A stretch of DNA of 64,000 nucleotides from Mycolicibacterium sp. CBMA 234 (GCF_009729415.1 NZ_MPKW01000033.1:62001-126000), one strand, 5' to 3'; positions 42,962 through 51,435 are shown, counted from the first letter of the stretch. Notes: a model not told the origin generated them from the letters alone. Program-made: numbers and translations.

Positions 42962-43495
42962 TTAGATGAGGAAGCTCAGAGTCGGGATCGGCTTGTCGGC
43001 ATCGACAAGGTCGACCTTCTTGTAGGCCAATCGCAATTGGCCGTCCTGCCGACGGATGCGGTAGGTGGTCCGGCCGCCCCACACGTGGTTGCCGCGCGGC
43101 CGTGATTCGACGACAAGAAAGTTGGCGGCCACCTCCAGATCGATTCCATCCGAGCCGTTTACCCGTCCACCGAGGAATTCGATGTTGGTGAGCAAGCGCC
43201 GCAGGTGTGACGGCGGCGCCTGGGCATACCGCTTACCGGTGCGGACCTGCTTCATCCGAGTGGAGATGCGGTTGCGGTTGTCGTAGATGATCGACATCTG
43301 CATGCTTGGGTCAGCGGTTCCCGAACCGGCCGGAACCCAGTACAGCGCATCATCGGTCCACATCGCTTCCCATGCATCGTAGTCATTCTCGTCAGCACAA
43401 CGCGCTTCCCGGTACAGGAACTGCTCGACCTCGAAGCGGTCGAATTCTTCTGGAACAGCGACTAATTGGCCATCGGCCACGGCATCGGTGGTCAT
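42962..43495 (-). CDS. Aromatic-ring-hydroxylating dioxygenase, beta subunit
   Basis: 177 aa, NTF2-like fold typical of Rieske dioxygenase small subunits. FLYREARCADENDYDAWEAMW, IIYDNRNRISTRMKQV, and SHLRRLLTNIE are family segments. It has a structural role in an alpha3beta3 hexamer with the protein encoded 5 bases upstream. The 177-aa length is normal. No ferredoxin or reductase gene is seen nearby. Confidence 0.92.
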   Translation of the reverse strand: MTTDAVADGQLVAVPEEFDRFEVEQFLYREARCADENDYDAWEAMWTDDALYWVPAGSGTADPSMQMSIIYDNRNRISTRMKQVRTGKRYAQAPPSHLRRLLTNIEFLGGRVNGSDGIDLEVAANFLVVESRPRGNHVWGGRTTYRIRRQDGQLRLAYKKVDLVDADKPIPTLSFLI

Positions 43496-43500
43496 CGGTA

Positions 43501-44769
43501 TCAGTCCCTTTCCATCAAAGTCTTGTAGTGGGACCAGAATCCGCGCATACCCGTCTCATCGGTCGCTGAGCCGATGGTGAAGCCGTTTTCATCGCGGGCC
43601 TCACGATTGAGCCCCCGGCGCACGTCGAGCCATTCCGGACTCAAGGCCGTGATGCCCTGCTGGTTGCGTTCGTACATCTCGGTGTCGTCGGCGAGCAGCA
43701 TGCCTGCCGGGCCGACGGACCCCACGCACTGAGAAACCATGCGGCGGTTGAGTTCTGGCGCGCCGGCCAGCTGCACCGCGGTCGAGTACTGCACGCACTC
43801 GTCGACGGCGACCGGCTGGATGTTGAACACCTGAATCTCGGCGATGAACAGATTCGGGAAGATCATGACGTGCGGCCCGCCCTCGATGAGAATCTTCTCC
43901 GCGTCATCGCCGTGGAGGCGGCGGATGGCCGCGGCGTAGTCGGGCACCCGCGACTCCGTGGTGCCGAACCACCGCATCGGCTCGGCGAACTTGCGGAATT
44001 CCGGACGCAGATCGTTCTCGCTGTGCCCGCCACCCAGGTCGCGCGTGACTGCGGTCGACGAGTCGCTGTAGAGCGGCCCGATGGTGCTTCCGGTCACCCC
44101 GAAGATGGAGCCGTGCACGAATTGCGGGTGATATCCATCGGTTTCGTTCTCCGCCAACAGTTTCCAGTTGGCTCCGGTGCGATGCTGGAGCCAGCCCGCG
44201 GTGAGCTCCACCCGGTTCTCCGGAGAGAGGCGAACCAGTCGATCGATCTCACCCGCTGCGGCGCCCAGGTGCTCGATCAAGCTCGGTCCGTCGGGAGCGA
44301 AGCTGCCGAAAACGAAGCCGCCGTATGAGTCCACGCGCGGTACCCGCCCCATCGCCAGGTCGAGCTTGCGCTCCCCGTAGCCCTTGAAGAACGGGAAGCC
44401 GATCAGATCGCCGTTGTTGCGGAACGTCCAGCCGTGATAGGGGCAGCGGAAGGTGCCGGAGTTGCCTTTGGCGTCATCGCAGACCTGGTTGCCGCGGTGC
44501 GCGCACCGATTCAACAGCAGATGGATCTGCCCGTCCCGGTCGCGGGTCATGATGACGTCCTGCGGTCCGAGCTTCTTGCGCACATAGTCGTTGGGCTGCG
44601 CGACCTCGGTTTCGTGGCCGACGAAAACCCAAGTGCGGTACCAGATCTTCTCCAGCTCCTCGGCGTAGATCGACGGGTCGATGTAGAGGCTGCCGTGTAC
44701 CTTGTCAGGGCGGATCAGTCGGTTGTAGCGACTCTCCGCACCAGCGTCGGGGTTCAGGACTGACGTCAT
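43501..44769 (-). CDS. Aromatic-ring-hydroxylating dioxygenase, alpha subunit (Rieske)
   Basis: 422 aa. Rieske cluster ligands: C89-x-H91 (NRCAHRGN) and C109-x2-H112 (RCPYHGW). The mononuclear iron site is in LLAENETDGYHPQFVH, with H214, H219 and the bridging D211. It inserts O2 into an aromatic ring to give a cis-dihydrodiol, or hydroxylates. Length and the presence of a beta subunit set it apart from KshA-type monooxygenases. In the ipf system the equivalent enzyme acts on an aryl-acyl-CoA. ATG 44769 is chosen because homology starts there; the open frame to 44892 has none. Confidence 0.93.
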   Translation of the reverse strand: MTSVLNPDAGAESRYNRLIRPDKVHGSLYIDPSIYAEELEKIWYRTWVFVGHETEVAQPNDYVRKKLGPQDVIMTRDRDGQIHLLLNRCAHRGNQVCDDAKGNSGTFRCPYHGWTFRNNGDLIGFPFFKGYGERKLDLAMGRVPRVDSYGGFVFGSFAPDGPSLIEHLGAAAGEIDRLVRLSPENRVELTAGWLQHRTGANWKLLAENETDGYHPQFVHGSIFGVTGSTIGPLYSDSSTAVTRDLGGGHSENDLRPEFRKFAEPMRWFGTTESRVPDYAAAIRRLHGDDAEKILIEGGPHVMIFPNLFIAEIQVFNIQPVAVDECVQYSTAVQLAGAPELNRRMVSQCVGSVGPAGMLLADDTEMYERNQQGITALSPEWLDVRRGLNREARDENGFTIGSATDETGMRGFWSHYKTLMERD

Positions 44770-44812
44770 CTGCGGACTCCTTGTCGTTGGCCCATAGCGT
44801 TGTCGTGGGGGC

Positions 44813-45583
44813 TCATGTTCGAGCCGCCCGCGCCTTGAATGCGGTGACTCCGTCGTGGCCGGCCTGCCCGGCGATACGCGCAACAACGGCATCGGTTTCG
44901 GCCGCGAGAGCCGCGCCGAGCGACTGAGTGAGCCCGTCGTTCACCAAGTGCTTGATTGCGGTCAATGCCGACCGGTCGCGCCCGGCGAGAGTGTCGACGA
45001 ACGCCTGAATGGATTCGGCGAACTGCTCCTCCGGGTAGGACCGGTACGCGAGACCGAACTCGACAGCGTCACGGCCTGTCATCCGGTCCCCCGAGAGCAG
45101 AATCCCCAACGCCCGCTGCCGGCCGACGATGCGTGGGAGCCTGGCGGTGCTGCCGCCACCGGGGATCATGCCGAAGTTGATGTGGTTGTCCGAGATCCTG
45201 GCCTCGTCCGACACCAGCGTGATGTCCGCCGCCTGCATCAGCTCGAACCCACCGGCCATCGCGACACCCCGGACTGCGGCCACCACCGGGGCGGGCACCT
45301 GCGAGATCGCATCGCAGGCGGCCTTGAACGCATCGAACAGGGTGCGCAGTGCCGATGGACCAGCTGCCCGCAACTGCTGGACTTCGTTGAAATCGCCACC
45401 GGCGCAGAAGTTTTGCCCAACACCCTGGATCAGGACGACGTTTACATCCGGATTGTGCCCCAGCGCCACGACGGCATCTTCCAGTTCCGTGGCCAGGGCG
45501 ACAGTGATCGCGTTCATCTGATCGGCACGGTTGAGGGTGATGCGCCCGACGGCACCGTCGATTTCTCGTAGTACCTCGCTCAT
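44813..45583 (-). CDS. Enoyl-CoA hydratase/isomerase family protein
   Basis: 256 aa crotonase. GRITLNRADQMNAI and FCAGGDFNEV (oxyanion hole) are clear. In AMAGGFELMQAAD one catalytic Glu is kept. The second Glu position lies in DNHINFGMIPGGGST, where His replaces it. It is the first full gene of the Rieske operon, and its ATG overlaps the stop of a 26-codon SDR fragment (ATGA). It may hydrate or isomerise an unsaturated acyl-CoA before or after the dioxygenase step. Confidence 0.9.
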   Translation of the reverse strand: MSEVLREIDGAVGRITLNRADQMNAITVALATELEDAVVALGHNPDVNVVLIQGVGQNFCAGGDFNEVQQLRAAGPSALRTLFDAFKAACDAISQVPAPVVAAVRGVAMAGGFELMQAADITLVSDEARISDNHINFGMIPGGGSTARLPRIVGRQRALGILLSGDRMTGRDAVEFGLAYRSYPEEQFAESIQAFVDTLAGRDRSALTAIKHLVNDGLTQSLGAALAAETDAVVARIAGQAGHDGVTAFKARAART

Positions 45584-45660
45584 ATGTACCGCCCACCGCC
45601 GATCCCCTGGGCGGGTCCGGTCACCACAGCGACCTTGCCCTTCAACAACGGCTCCAGCAT
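45580..45660 (-). pseudogene. 26-codon SDR remnant coupled to the crotonase start
   Basis: From ATG 45660 the frame gives MLEPLLKGKVAVVTGPAQGIG, then GGRYI and a stop. The first 20 residues are the classic N-terminus of a short-chain dehydrogenase (TGxxxGIG). GGRYI resembles an SDR C-terminus, so an in-frame internal deletion may have joined both ends. The stop overlaps the crotonase ATG (ATGA), so the stub could still serve as a coupling leader. It lies directly downstream of the island operator at 45710. Confidence 0.6.
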
Positions 45661-45709
45661 CGTCGCGGAACTCCCATCAGCTCGTGGCGGTGGACAAATC
45701 TAATCACAA

Positions 45710-45729
45710 TTTCTAATCTAGGTTAAACC
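45710..45729. promoter_or_regulatory. AT-rich island operator, site 7
   Basis: TTTCTAATCTAGGTTAAACC matches site 1 at 16 of 20 positions. It lies in the divergent promoter between the Rieske operon (leftward) and the SDR-TetR genes (rightward), so a single site could control both. Confidence 0.6.
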
Positions 45730-45775
45730 AGTGCGCCGGGTTACATCAACCACAACTCGGCGGGAAGGGATGATC

Positions 45776-46573
45776 GTGGACTTGGGATTGACAGGGGCTC
45801 GCGTAGTGGTGACCGGCGGGGCATCAAACATCGGGCGCGGCATCGTGCACGAGTTCGCCGCCGAAGGAGCTCGAATCGTGTTGAACGACATCGACGAACC
45901 TCAAGCCGAGAAAGTCCGCGCCGAAGCGTTGCAGCGGGGAGCCGCCGAGGTCGAGGTCGTCATCGCAGACTTGACAGTGCCGGGCAGCGCCGAGGCCACC
46001 GTGGGACGTGCCGTCGATTCATGGGGAGGCGTCGACGTCTTGGTCAACAACGCAGGATGGAGCGTGCCCGGCTTCGTGGCCACAGATACCGATCGCGCGA
46101 AGTGGCAACGCACCGTGGAAATCAACTTCTTCAGCGCGCTGGCCGCCACTCAGGCTGCGATCACCCCGATGCGCGAAGCCGGCGGCGGCGCCATTGTGTT
46201 CATCGCCAGCGACGCCGCCTTCGGGCAGATCCGCCAAGCTGTTTACGGCGCCTCGAAGGCCGCCATGGTCGCATTGGCGCGTACCACCGCGAAGGAACAC
46301 GGCCGTCACGGCATCCGGTCGAACGTGGTGTGCCCCGGCCTGGTGATACCGGATGGGCCCGATGCGGTTGGTGCGTCCAGCCTGTGGGCAGTGGGTCAAG
46401 ACGACGTGTTCAACCCCAAACAGACTGAATTCATGCTCAAAGACACGCCACTGCGCCGCCTGACCACGGCAGAAGATGTCGGCCGAGCAGTGTTGTGGTT
46501 CTCCTCGCCGCGAGCAGCACGGCAGGTGACCGGGCAGCTGATTTCCGTCAGCGGCGGATACACAATGCCGTGA
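45776..46573 (+). CDS. Short-chain dehydrogenase/reductase
   Basis: 265 aa from the GTG at 45776, which has GGAAGGG about 6 bases upstream; ATG 45770 is an alternative. VVVTGGASNIGRGI is the cofactor motif, with NDID at the end of the second strand. VNNAG, IASDAAFGQIRQAVYGASKAA (Ser, Tyr, Lys) and VVCPGLV complete the classic SDR. As the only intact SDR divergent from the Rieske operon, it is a candidate cis-dihydrodiol or hydroxyacyl-CoA dehydrogenase. Confidence 0.9.
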   Translation: MDLGLTGARVVVTGGASNIGRGIVHEFAAEGARIVLNDIDEPQAEKVRAEALQRGAAEVEVVIADLTVPGSAEATVGRAVDSWGGVDVLVNNAGWSVPGFVATDTDRAKWQRTVEINFFSALAATQAAITPMREAGGGAIVFIASDAAFGQIRQAVYGASKAAMVALARTTAKEHGRHGIRSNVVCPGLVIPDGPDAVGASSLWAVGQDDVFNPKQTEFMLKDTPLRRLTTAEDVGRAVLWFSSPRAARQVTGQLISVSGGYTMP

Positions 46574-46627
46574 CCTCAGGCCGAGTCGTGCGAAACATCC
46601 GCCGGACCCACCACATATCATGACCCG

Positions 46628-47362
46628 ATGGCTAGGCAAAGAAACAGCGGGTCAGCGCCCTCGTCGGCCACAGAAGACGCAGAGTCCAAATCCGCTCTGA
46701 CGCGTGTTCGCATTCTCGATGCCGCCGCAAAGGTCTTGTCCGAGAAGGGATATGCGGGGATGCGGCTCACGGATGTGGCCGCCGGCGCCGAGTTGCAGGC
46801 ACCCGCCATCTATTACTACTACTCCTCCCGAGACGACCTCGTCGAGGCGGTCATGTGGTCCGGCATCGCTGACATGCGCGAGCATGTGCAGGCCGTTCTC
46901 GACAAGCTGCCGGCGGGTACACCACCCCTGGATCGCTTACTGGCGGCCGCAGAAGCGCACCTGCGGCATGCGCTGGATATCTCCGACTACACGACAGCGT
47001 CAATTCGCAATGCTGGTCAGGTCCCCCTGGCGATCCGCAAGCGGCAGATCCTCGAAGAGGAACGCTACGGCGAGATCTGGCGCAAGCTGATCAACGATCT
47101 GGCGCGCGAAGGTCAGCTGCGGCGCGAGTTGGACCTGCATATCGCACAGATGCTGGTTCTCGGCGCGCTGAACTGGGCCGTCGAATGGTGGCAGCCCCGA
47201 TTGGGCTCACTCGATGCCGTTGTCGCGAACGCCCAGTCGATCATCAGGAATGGCCTGAGCGACGCGGCCCCACCCAAACCTGCCTCCGCGCGGCGCTCCC
47301 GCTCGACCGGATCCACGGCCACGTCGCGACCCAAGGCGGCACCGCGCAAGGCCGACGCGTGA
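46628..47362 (+). CDS. TetR-family regulator of the catabolic island (copy 2)
   Basis: 244 aa. HTH: TRVRILDAAAKVLSEKGYAGMR, then VAAGAELQAPAIYYYYSSRDDL. It is highly similar to the TetR at 24037 across the DNA-binding and ligand domains (HLRHALDISDY, ASIRNAGQVP, LVLGALNWAVEWW). The C-terminal 30 residues are Lys/Arg/Ser/Ala-rich, unlike copy 1. Having near-equal recognition helices, both paralogues may bind the same AT-rich sites. It lies between the SDR and acyl-CoA-dehydrogenase genes. Confidence 0.87.
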   Translation: MARQRNSGSAPSSATEDAESKSALTRVRILDAAAKVLSEKGYAGMRLTDVAAGAELQAPAIYYYYSSRDDLVEAVMWSGIADMREHVQAVLDKLPAGTPPLDRLLAAAEAHLRHALDISDYTTASIRNAGQVPLAIRKRQILEEERYGEIWRKLINDLAREGQLRRELDLHIAQMLVLGALNWAVEWWQPRLGSLDAVVANAQSIIRNGLSDAAPPKPASARRSRSTGSTATSRPKAAPRKADA

Positions 47363-47410
47363 GCAACAGCGGTCAACCACACCGCGCCGCGCCGTCGCGC
47401 GAGGATTTTT

Positions 47411-47430
47411 AATTTAACAAAGAATCGAAA
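47411..47430 (-). promoter_or_regulatory. AT-rich island operator, site 8
   Basis: The minus strand reads TTTCGATTCTTTGTTAAATT, nearly identical to site 3. It ends 10 bases before the ATG of the acyl-CoA dehydrogenase gene. Confidence 0.65.
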
Positions 47431-47440
47431 ATTGAGTAGG

Positions 47441-48607
47441 ATGCCTAGCGTGGCTACCCACCTGACCGACGAAGAGACCATGCTCGTCGACACCGTGCGC
47501 TCGTTCATCGACCGGGACGTGAAGCCCACGGTGCGCGACGTCGAACACGCCAACACCTATCCCGAGGCGTGGATCGAGCAGATGAAACACCTCGGCATCT
47601 ACGGGCTGGCGGTCGGCGAAGAGTACGGCGGCACACCGGTTTCGACCCGCTGCTATGTCCAGGTCACCCAGGAGCTGGCCCGCGGCTGGATGAGCCTGGC
47701 CGGGGCCATGGGCGGGCACACTGTGGTGGCCAAGCTGATCGCCTTGTTCGGCACCGATGAGCAGAAGCAGGCGTACCTGCCGCAGATGGCCACCGGCGCA
47801 CTGCGGGCCACCATGGCACTGACTGAACCCAGCGGTGGCAGCGACCTGCAGGCCATGTCGACGGTGGCCCGGCAGGATGGCGAGGAGCTGGTGATCAACG
47901 GCGCCAAAACGTGGATCTCCAATGCCCGCCGCTCCGGGCTGATCGCTCTGCTGTGCAAGACCGACCCCGACGCTCAGCCCAAGCACACGGGCATCTCGGT
48001 GGTGCTGGTGGAGAATCCCTGCGCGGGCCTGGCCATTTCGCGTGATCTGCCCAAACTCGGATACAAGGGCGTCGAATCCTGCGAGCTGTCGTTCTCTGAC
48101 TGCCGGGTGCCGGCAACGGCAATTCTCGGCGGCACCCCGGGCCGAGGGTTCGCACAGATGATGAAAGGCCTTGAGACCGGACGCATTCAAGTTGCGTCGC
48201 GGGCACTCGGGGTGGCCACCGCCGCGCTCGAGGATGCACTGGCGTACGCGCAGGACCGCGAGAGTTTCGGCCAACCGATCTGGCGGCATCAGTCGGTCGG
48301 CAACTACCTGGCCGACATGGCCACCAAGCTGACCGCGGCCCGCCAACTCACCTTCTATGCCGCCGACCGCTACGACAGCGGCGAGCGCGCCGATATGGAA
48401 GCGGGCATGGCGAAGCTGTTCGCGTCCGAGGTCGCCATGGAAATCGCGTTGAACGCCGTCCGAATCCACGGCGGGTACGGCTACTCCACCGAATATGACG
48501 TCGAGCGCTACTTCCGAGACGCGCCGCTGATGATCGTCGGTGAGGGTACCAACGAGATTCAACGCAATGTCATTGCCGCACAGCTGGTATCGCGCGGCGG
48601 TATCTGA
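47441..48607 (+). CDS. Acyl-CoA dehydrogenase
   Basis: 388 aa. MALTEPSGGSDLQAM is the FAD signature; IHGGYGYSTEYDVERYFRDA and VGEGTNEIQRNVI close the protein. Unlike the two other acyl-CoA dehydrogenases of the island it keeps the Glu of the ExGT catalytic segment (GEGTNE). It oxidises an acyl-CoA to the 2-enoyl-CoA. The start could be ATG 47441, GTG 47450 or TTG 47432; ATG is preferred. Stands alone after the TetR gene with its own operator. Confidence 0.92.
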   Translation: MPSVATHLTDEETMLVDTVRSFIDRDVKPTVRDVEHANTYPEAWIEQMKHLGIYGLAVGEEYGGTPVSTRCYVQVTQELARGWMSLAGAMGGHTVVAKLIALFGTDEQKQAYLPQMATGALRATMALTEPSGGSDLQAMSTVARQDGEELVINGAKTWISNARRSGLIALLCKTDPDAQPKHTGISVVLVENPCAGLAISRDLPKLGYKGVESCELSFSDCRVPATAILGGTPGRGFAQMMKGLETGRIQVASRALGVATAALEDALAYAQDRESFGQPIWRHQSVGNYLADMATKLTAARQLTFYAADRYDSGERADMEAGMAKLFASEVAMEIALNAVRIHGGYGYSTEYDVERYFRDAPLMIVGEGTNEIQRNVIAAQLVSRGGI

Positions 48608-48622
48608 CCGAAGCGCCTGACG

Positions 48623-48650
48623 CGGATACCGGTGGTTTCACCGGTATCCG
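48623..48650. terminator. Bidirectional hairpin terminator
   Basis: CGGATACCGGTG (48623-48634) and CACCGGTATCCG (48639-48650) form a perfect 12-bp stem with a GTTT loop between the convergent acyl-CoA dehydrogenase and crotonase genes. Confidence 0.8.
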
Positions 48651-48672
48651 CCGGATTACTCACGGGCGCTGG

Positions 48673-49470
48673 CTAATTGGCCGGTTGTTGGCCAAACATC
48701 GGCGGGCGTTTGGCGTGGAACGCGGCGATGCCCTCGGCAAAATCGTCGCTGTCGAACAACCGGGACTGATGAATGGCTTCGTGGTCGAGGACTTCCATCG
48801 CCGTCAAAGTGGGCGCCACGGCGAACAATTCCTTCATGACGCCCAGCGCCCCAGCAGGCTTGGCCGCCAAGGCCCGCGCATCCGTCATCGCCGCCGGCAG
48901 CGCTCCCCCAGGTTCGCAGATTGCGTCGACCAAACCCCAGGCATGAGCATCTTGTGCGCCGACCGCCTGCCCCATGAGCAGCATCTGGCGGGCCCGGGCC
49001 AGCCCGATTCGTCGAGGCAGTGACGCGTAGGCGCCCATGTCCCCCGCCAGACCGACGTTGAGGAAGGTGGTGGCGAATCGCGCGTTCTCCGCCGCGATGA
49101 CGCGGTCGCAGGCGGCGGCGAGCGCGGTGCCGGCGCCGAACGCAGCGCCTTCGACCGCGGCAATGACAGGCTTTGGGGTGCTCCAGATGGCGCGGATTAC
49201 CCGCTGAGCGAGCTGCGCTCGTTCCAGAGCAGCGGCTTCGGAAGTGCGTTGCATCGTTGCGATGTCCCCGCCGGAGCAGAATGCGCTGCCCGCGCCAGTG
49301 AGGACGATGACGGACACTGTGTCGTCAGCGTCCGCTTCGTGCAGCGCGTCGGCAAGGGCGAGGCGCAGTGGGATATCGATGGCATTGCGCACCTGAGGGC
49401 GGTTCAGCGTAATCGTCCGTACCGCATTGTCATTGGCGATCAGAACAGGGGCGTCGCTCATGTCGGTCAT
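48673..49470 (-). CDS. Enoyl-CoA hydratase/isomerase family protein
   Basis: 265 aa crotonase. RTITLNRPQVRNAIDI and FCSGGDIATM form the CoA and oxyanion sites. Neither hydratase Glu is kept: GAGTALAAACD has Thr, and FLNVGLAGDMGAYASLP has Asn, then Asp. The GD pair recalls PaaG-type isomerases. It may therefore isomerise rather than hydrate. Translationally coupled to the crotonase encoded upstream (ATGA overlap at 49467-49470). Confidence 0.88.
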   Translation of the reverse strand: MTDMSDAPVLIANDNAVRTITLNRPQVRNAIDIPLRLALADALHEADADDTVSVIVLTGAGSAFCSGGDIATMQRTSEAAALERAQLAQRVIRAIWSTPKPVIAAVEGAAFGAGTALAAACDRVIAAENARFATTFLNVGLAGDMGAYASLPRRIGLARARQMLLMGQAVGAQDAHAWGLVDAICEPGGALPAAMTDARALAAKPAGALGVMKELFAVAPTLTAMEVLDHEAIHQSRLFDSDDFAEGIAAFHAKRPPMFGQQPAN

Positions 49471-50270
49471 CGCCCGACGAACTTCGGCGCCCGGCGCTCG
49501 ATGACCGCGCGCAGACCCTCTATCGCGTCGGCGGTACCCGAGAGCTCGGAGACGGTACGGGCCTCTTCCGCCAGCCGCTGCTCAACGGATTGACCGACAC
49601 CGCTCCACACCAGCCGTTTGGTGGCCGACAGCGCCAGCGGGGGTAGCGCGGCCAACTGCTGCGCGAGTTCCTCTGCGCGAATATGTAGCTCGTCGTCTTC
49701 GACAACTTCGGTGACGAGCCCGATGTCGGCCGCTTCCGAAGCGTTCAAGGTCGGGTTGGTCAGCAGAATTCGCAATGCCTGCCGGAGGCCGACCAGCTGG
49801 GCCAGGGTGACCGAGGAGCCGCCGTCGGGCGCCATACCCACTCGGACAGCACCTGAAAAGAACTTCGCCGTGCGAGCCGCGACCACCAGGTCAGACGCGC
49901 AGACCAGTCCCAGCCCACCGCCGCCCGCGGCGAACCCCTGCACTGCGGTGACCACGGGCACGCGGAGCTGGATCAGAGCCGCAGTCGCCAGTTGGAGCCA
50001 GGCGGTGGCTTCACGCAAATACTGCGGTAGCTCTTCACCTTTGGATTCGAAAGTCTTGACATCGCCACCCGCACAGAAGTTGCGGCCCTTCCCCGTCAGC
50101 AATACGACTCGAACATCCGGGTTCGCGTGACAGTCGAGGATCACCTCGTGCAAGCGTTTGAGGAGTTCAACGTTGAGTCCGTTGGACGCTTCAGGCCTGT
50201 TGAGTCGGAGCCTTGCAATCCCGTTGTCATCGACTTGCGCTATCACCGACGTCTGCATTGACGTTGTCAT
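49467..50270 (-). CDS. Enoyl-CoA isomerase-like crotonase (PaaG-type)
   Basis: 267 aa. IARLRLNRPEASNGLN, FCAGGDVKTF and AAGGGLGLVCASDL are crotonase segments. RVGMAPDGGSSVTLAQLVG has the Asp of the PaaG/1,2-epoxyphenylacetyl-CoA isomerase group. This fits a pathway with ring-derived or beta,gamma-unsaturated CoA esters. First gene of a two-gene operon; a perfect palindromic island site lies 41-60 bases upstream. Confidence 0.88.
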   Translation of the reverse strand: MTTSMQTSVIAQVDDNGIARLRLNRPEASNGLNVELLKRLHEVILDCHANPDVRVVLLTGKGRNFCAGGDVKTFESKGEELPQYLREATAWLQLATAALIQLRVPVVTAVQGFAAGGGGLGLVCASDLVVAARTAKFFSGAVRVGMAPDGGSSVTLAQLVGLRQALRILLTNPTLNASEAADIGLVTEVVEDDELHIRAEELAQQLAALPPLALSATKRLVWSGVGQSVEQRLAEEARTVSELSGTADAIEGLRAVIERRAPKFVGR

Positions 50271-50310
50271 CTAGAGCTACCTTCTGCTTTTGGCCCGCGC
50301 CTCGTCACAC

Positions 50311-50330
50311 TTTCTAATATATATTAGAAC
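50311..50330 (-). promoter_or_regulatory. AT-rich island operator, site 9 (perfect palindrome)
   Basis: TTCTAATATATATTAGAA (50312-50329) is a perfect 18-bp palindrome and the most symmetric form of the island motif. It precedes the two-crotonase operon and best shows the probable dyad bound by the TetR dimer. Confidence 0.7.
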
Positions 50331-50424
50331 AGTCGGATGGCGCAGTCTCAAGCACAAGCGACAAAGGGGGTTGCGTTCTCTGGCTAACGAATGAGGCGGT
50401 TGCATTGCAGCTCAACGCAATCCG

Positions 50425-51435
50425 TCAAGGCGCACTGGTACGCATGTCGGAAGGTGTGCAGCCCCACCAGCGCTTGCAGCAACGGGTGAGGGCCGACTGT
50501 TCGGATAGCCCGAGCATGCTGGCGACTTGAGCCAGCGACATATCGCTGTTCGCCAGGTACGTGCGCGCGGCCGTCTGTCGCGCTTCATCGAGCAGAATAG
50601 TTAGCGAGGTCTTCTCATTACTCAGACGGCGTTGCAGCGTACGCGGCGAGGTTGCGAGCATGCGAGCTACCGCGTTGATGTCCGTGGGTGCGGTGCCCAA
50701 CGACTGCCTGATCACCGCGCGCACGCGGGGGGCAAGGTGATCAGCTTCTCCGGGAGGTAACTGTTGAGCGAGCAGTGCCTCCACGAGGTGGCGAGTGTGC
50801 GCGTCAGGCTGAATACGAAGCGGTTGTTCGAGGACCCGACTGGGTAGACGCAAGATGGCTGCGGGTCGTTCAACGCGTACCGGCGCCCCAAAGAACTGTT
50901 CGAAAACCGCGACCGGGGCCAGCGGCTGAAAGGGCAGCTCGACAGCAACCAGTCCGTAGTGTTCGCCTGCCAGATCGGTGATGGCCCGATGAAGGAATCC
51001 CATGCCGTGCTCAATTGAGCGATGAAGCCTCGCATCGTCGGATGGAACCTGGTTGCGAATCGCGACAACACCCGGCGTGCCGTACGGGTCGGCTTCGAGG
51101 CTGAGCCCGATCACCGGTGAGTGCATGAACAGATACCGTTGCGCGCAGTCGAGAGCTTCGCTCAAGGTGCTGCAGGCCTGCAGGGCCAGCGCCATGGTTC
51201 CGAGCATGGCGATGTTCTTTCGCCCGGCCAGTCGTAGCGCGAAATCTGGGCAGTTCAGTTCCGCAGTGGCAAGGCGCAGTAGCGCCACCTGGGACGCCAG
51301 CGGAGTCATCATCTCGTCGTTATCGAGCGCCTCCCGTGGCAGGCCGACGCGTGCCACAAGCTGTTCGGCGTCGCCACCGAGTTCGGCGACCAAACCGCGG
51401 AAGCCGCGTAACACCGCCGAGCGAATCACCGTCAC
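50425..51435 (-). CDS. AraC-family transcriptional regulator
   Basis: 336 aa. The N-terminal two thirds match the arabinose-binding-like domain of OruR/ArgR-type AraC regulators (LVAELGGDAEQLVARVGL, PDFALRLAGRKNIAMLG). The last 85 residues are two helix-turn-helix units (INAVARMLATSPRTLQRRLS; SLAQVASMLGLSEQSALTRCC, WWGCTPSDMR). Such proteins activate lipid or hydroxy-acid catabolic genes. It is adjacent to the island, but no target can be named. The 154 bases upstream of its end hold only the crotonase promoter. Confidence 0.9.
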   Translation of the reverse strand: MTVIRSAVLRGFRGLVAELGGDAEQLVARVGLPREALDNDEMMTPLASQVALLRLATAELNCPDFALRLAGRKNIAMLGTMALALQACSTLSEALDCAQRYLFMHSPVIGLSLEADPYGTPGVVAIRNQVPSDDARLHRSIEHGMGFLHRAITDLAGEHYGLVAVELPFQPLAPVAVFEQFFGAPVRVERPAAILRLPSRVLEQPLRIQPDAHTRHLVEALLAQQLPPGEADHLAPRVRAVIRQSLGTAPTDINAVARMLATSPRTLQRRLSNEKTSLTILLDEARQTAARTYLANSDMSLAQVASMLGLSEQSALTRCCKRWWGCTPSDMRTSAP

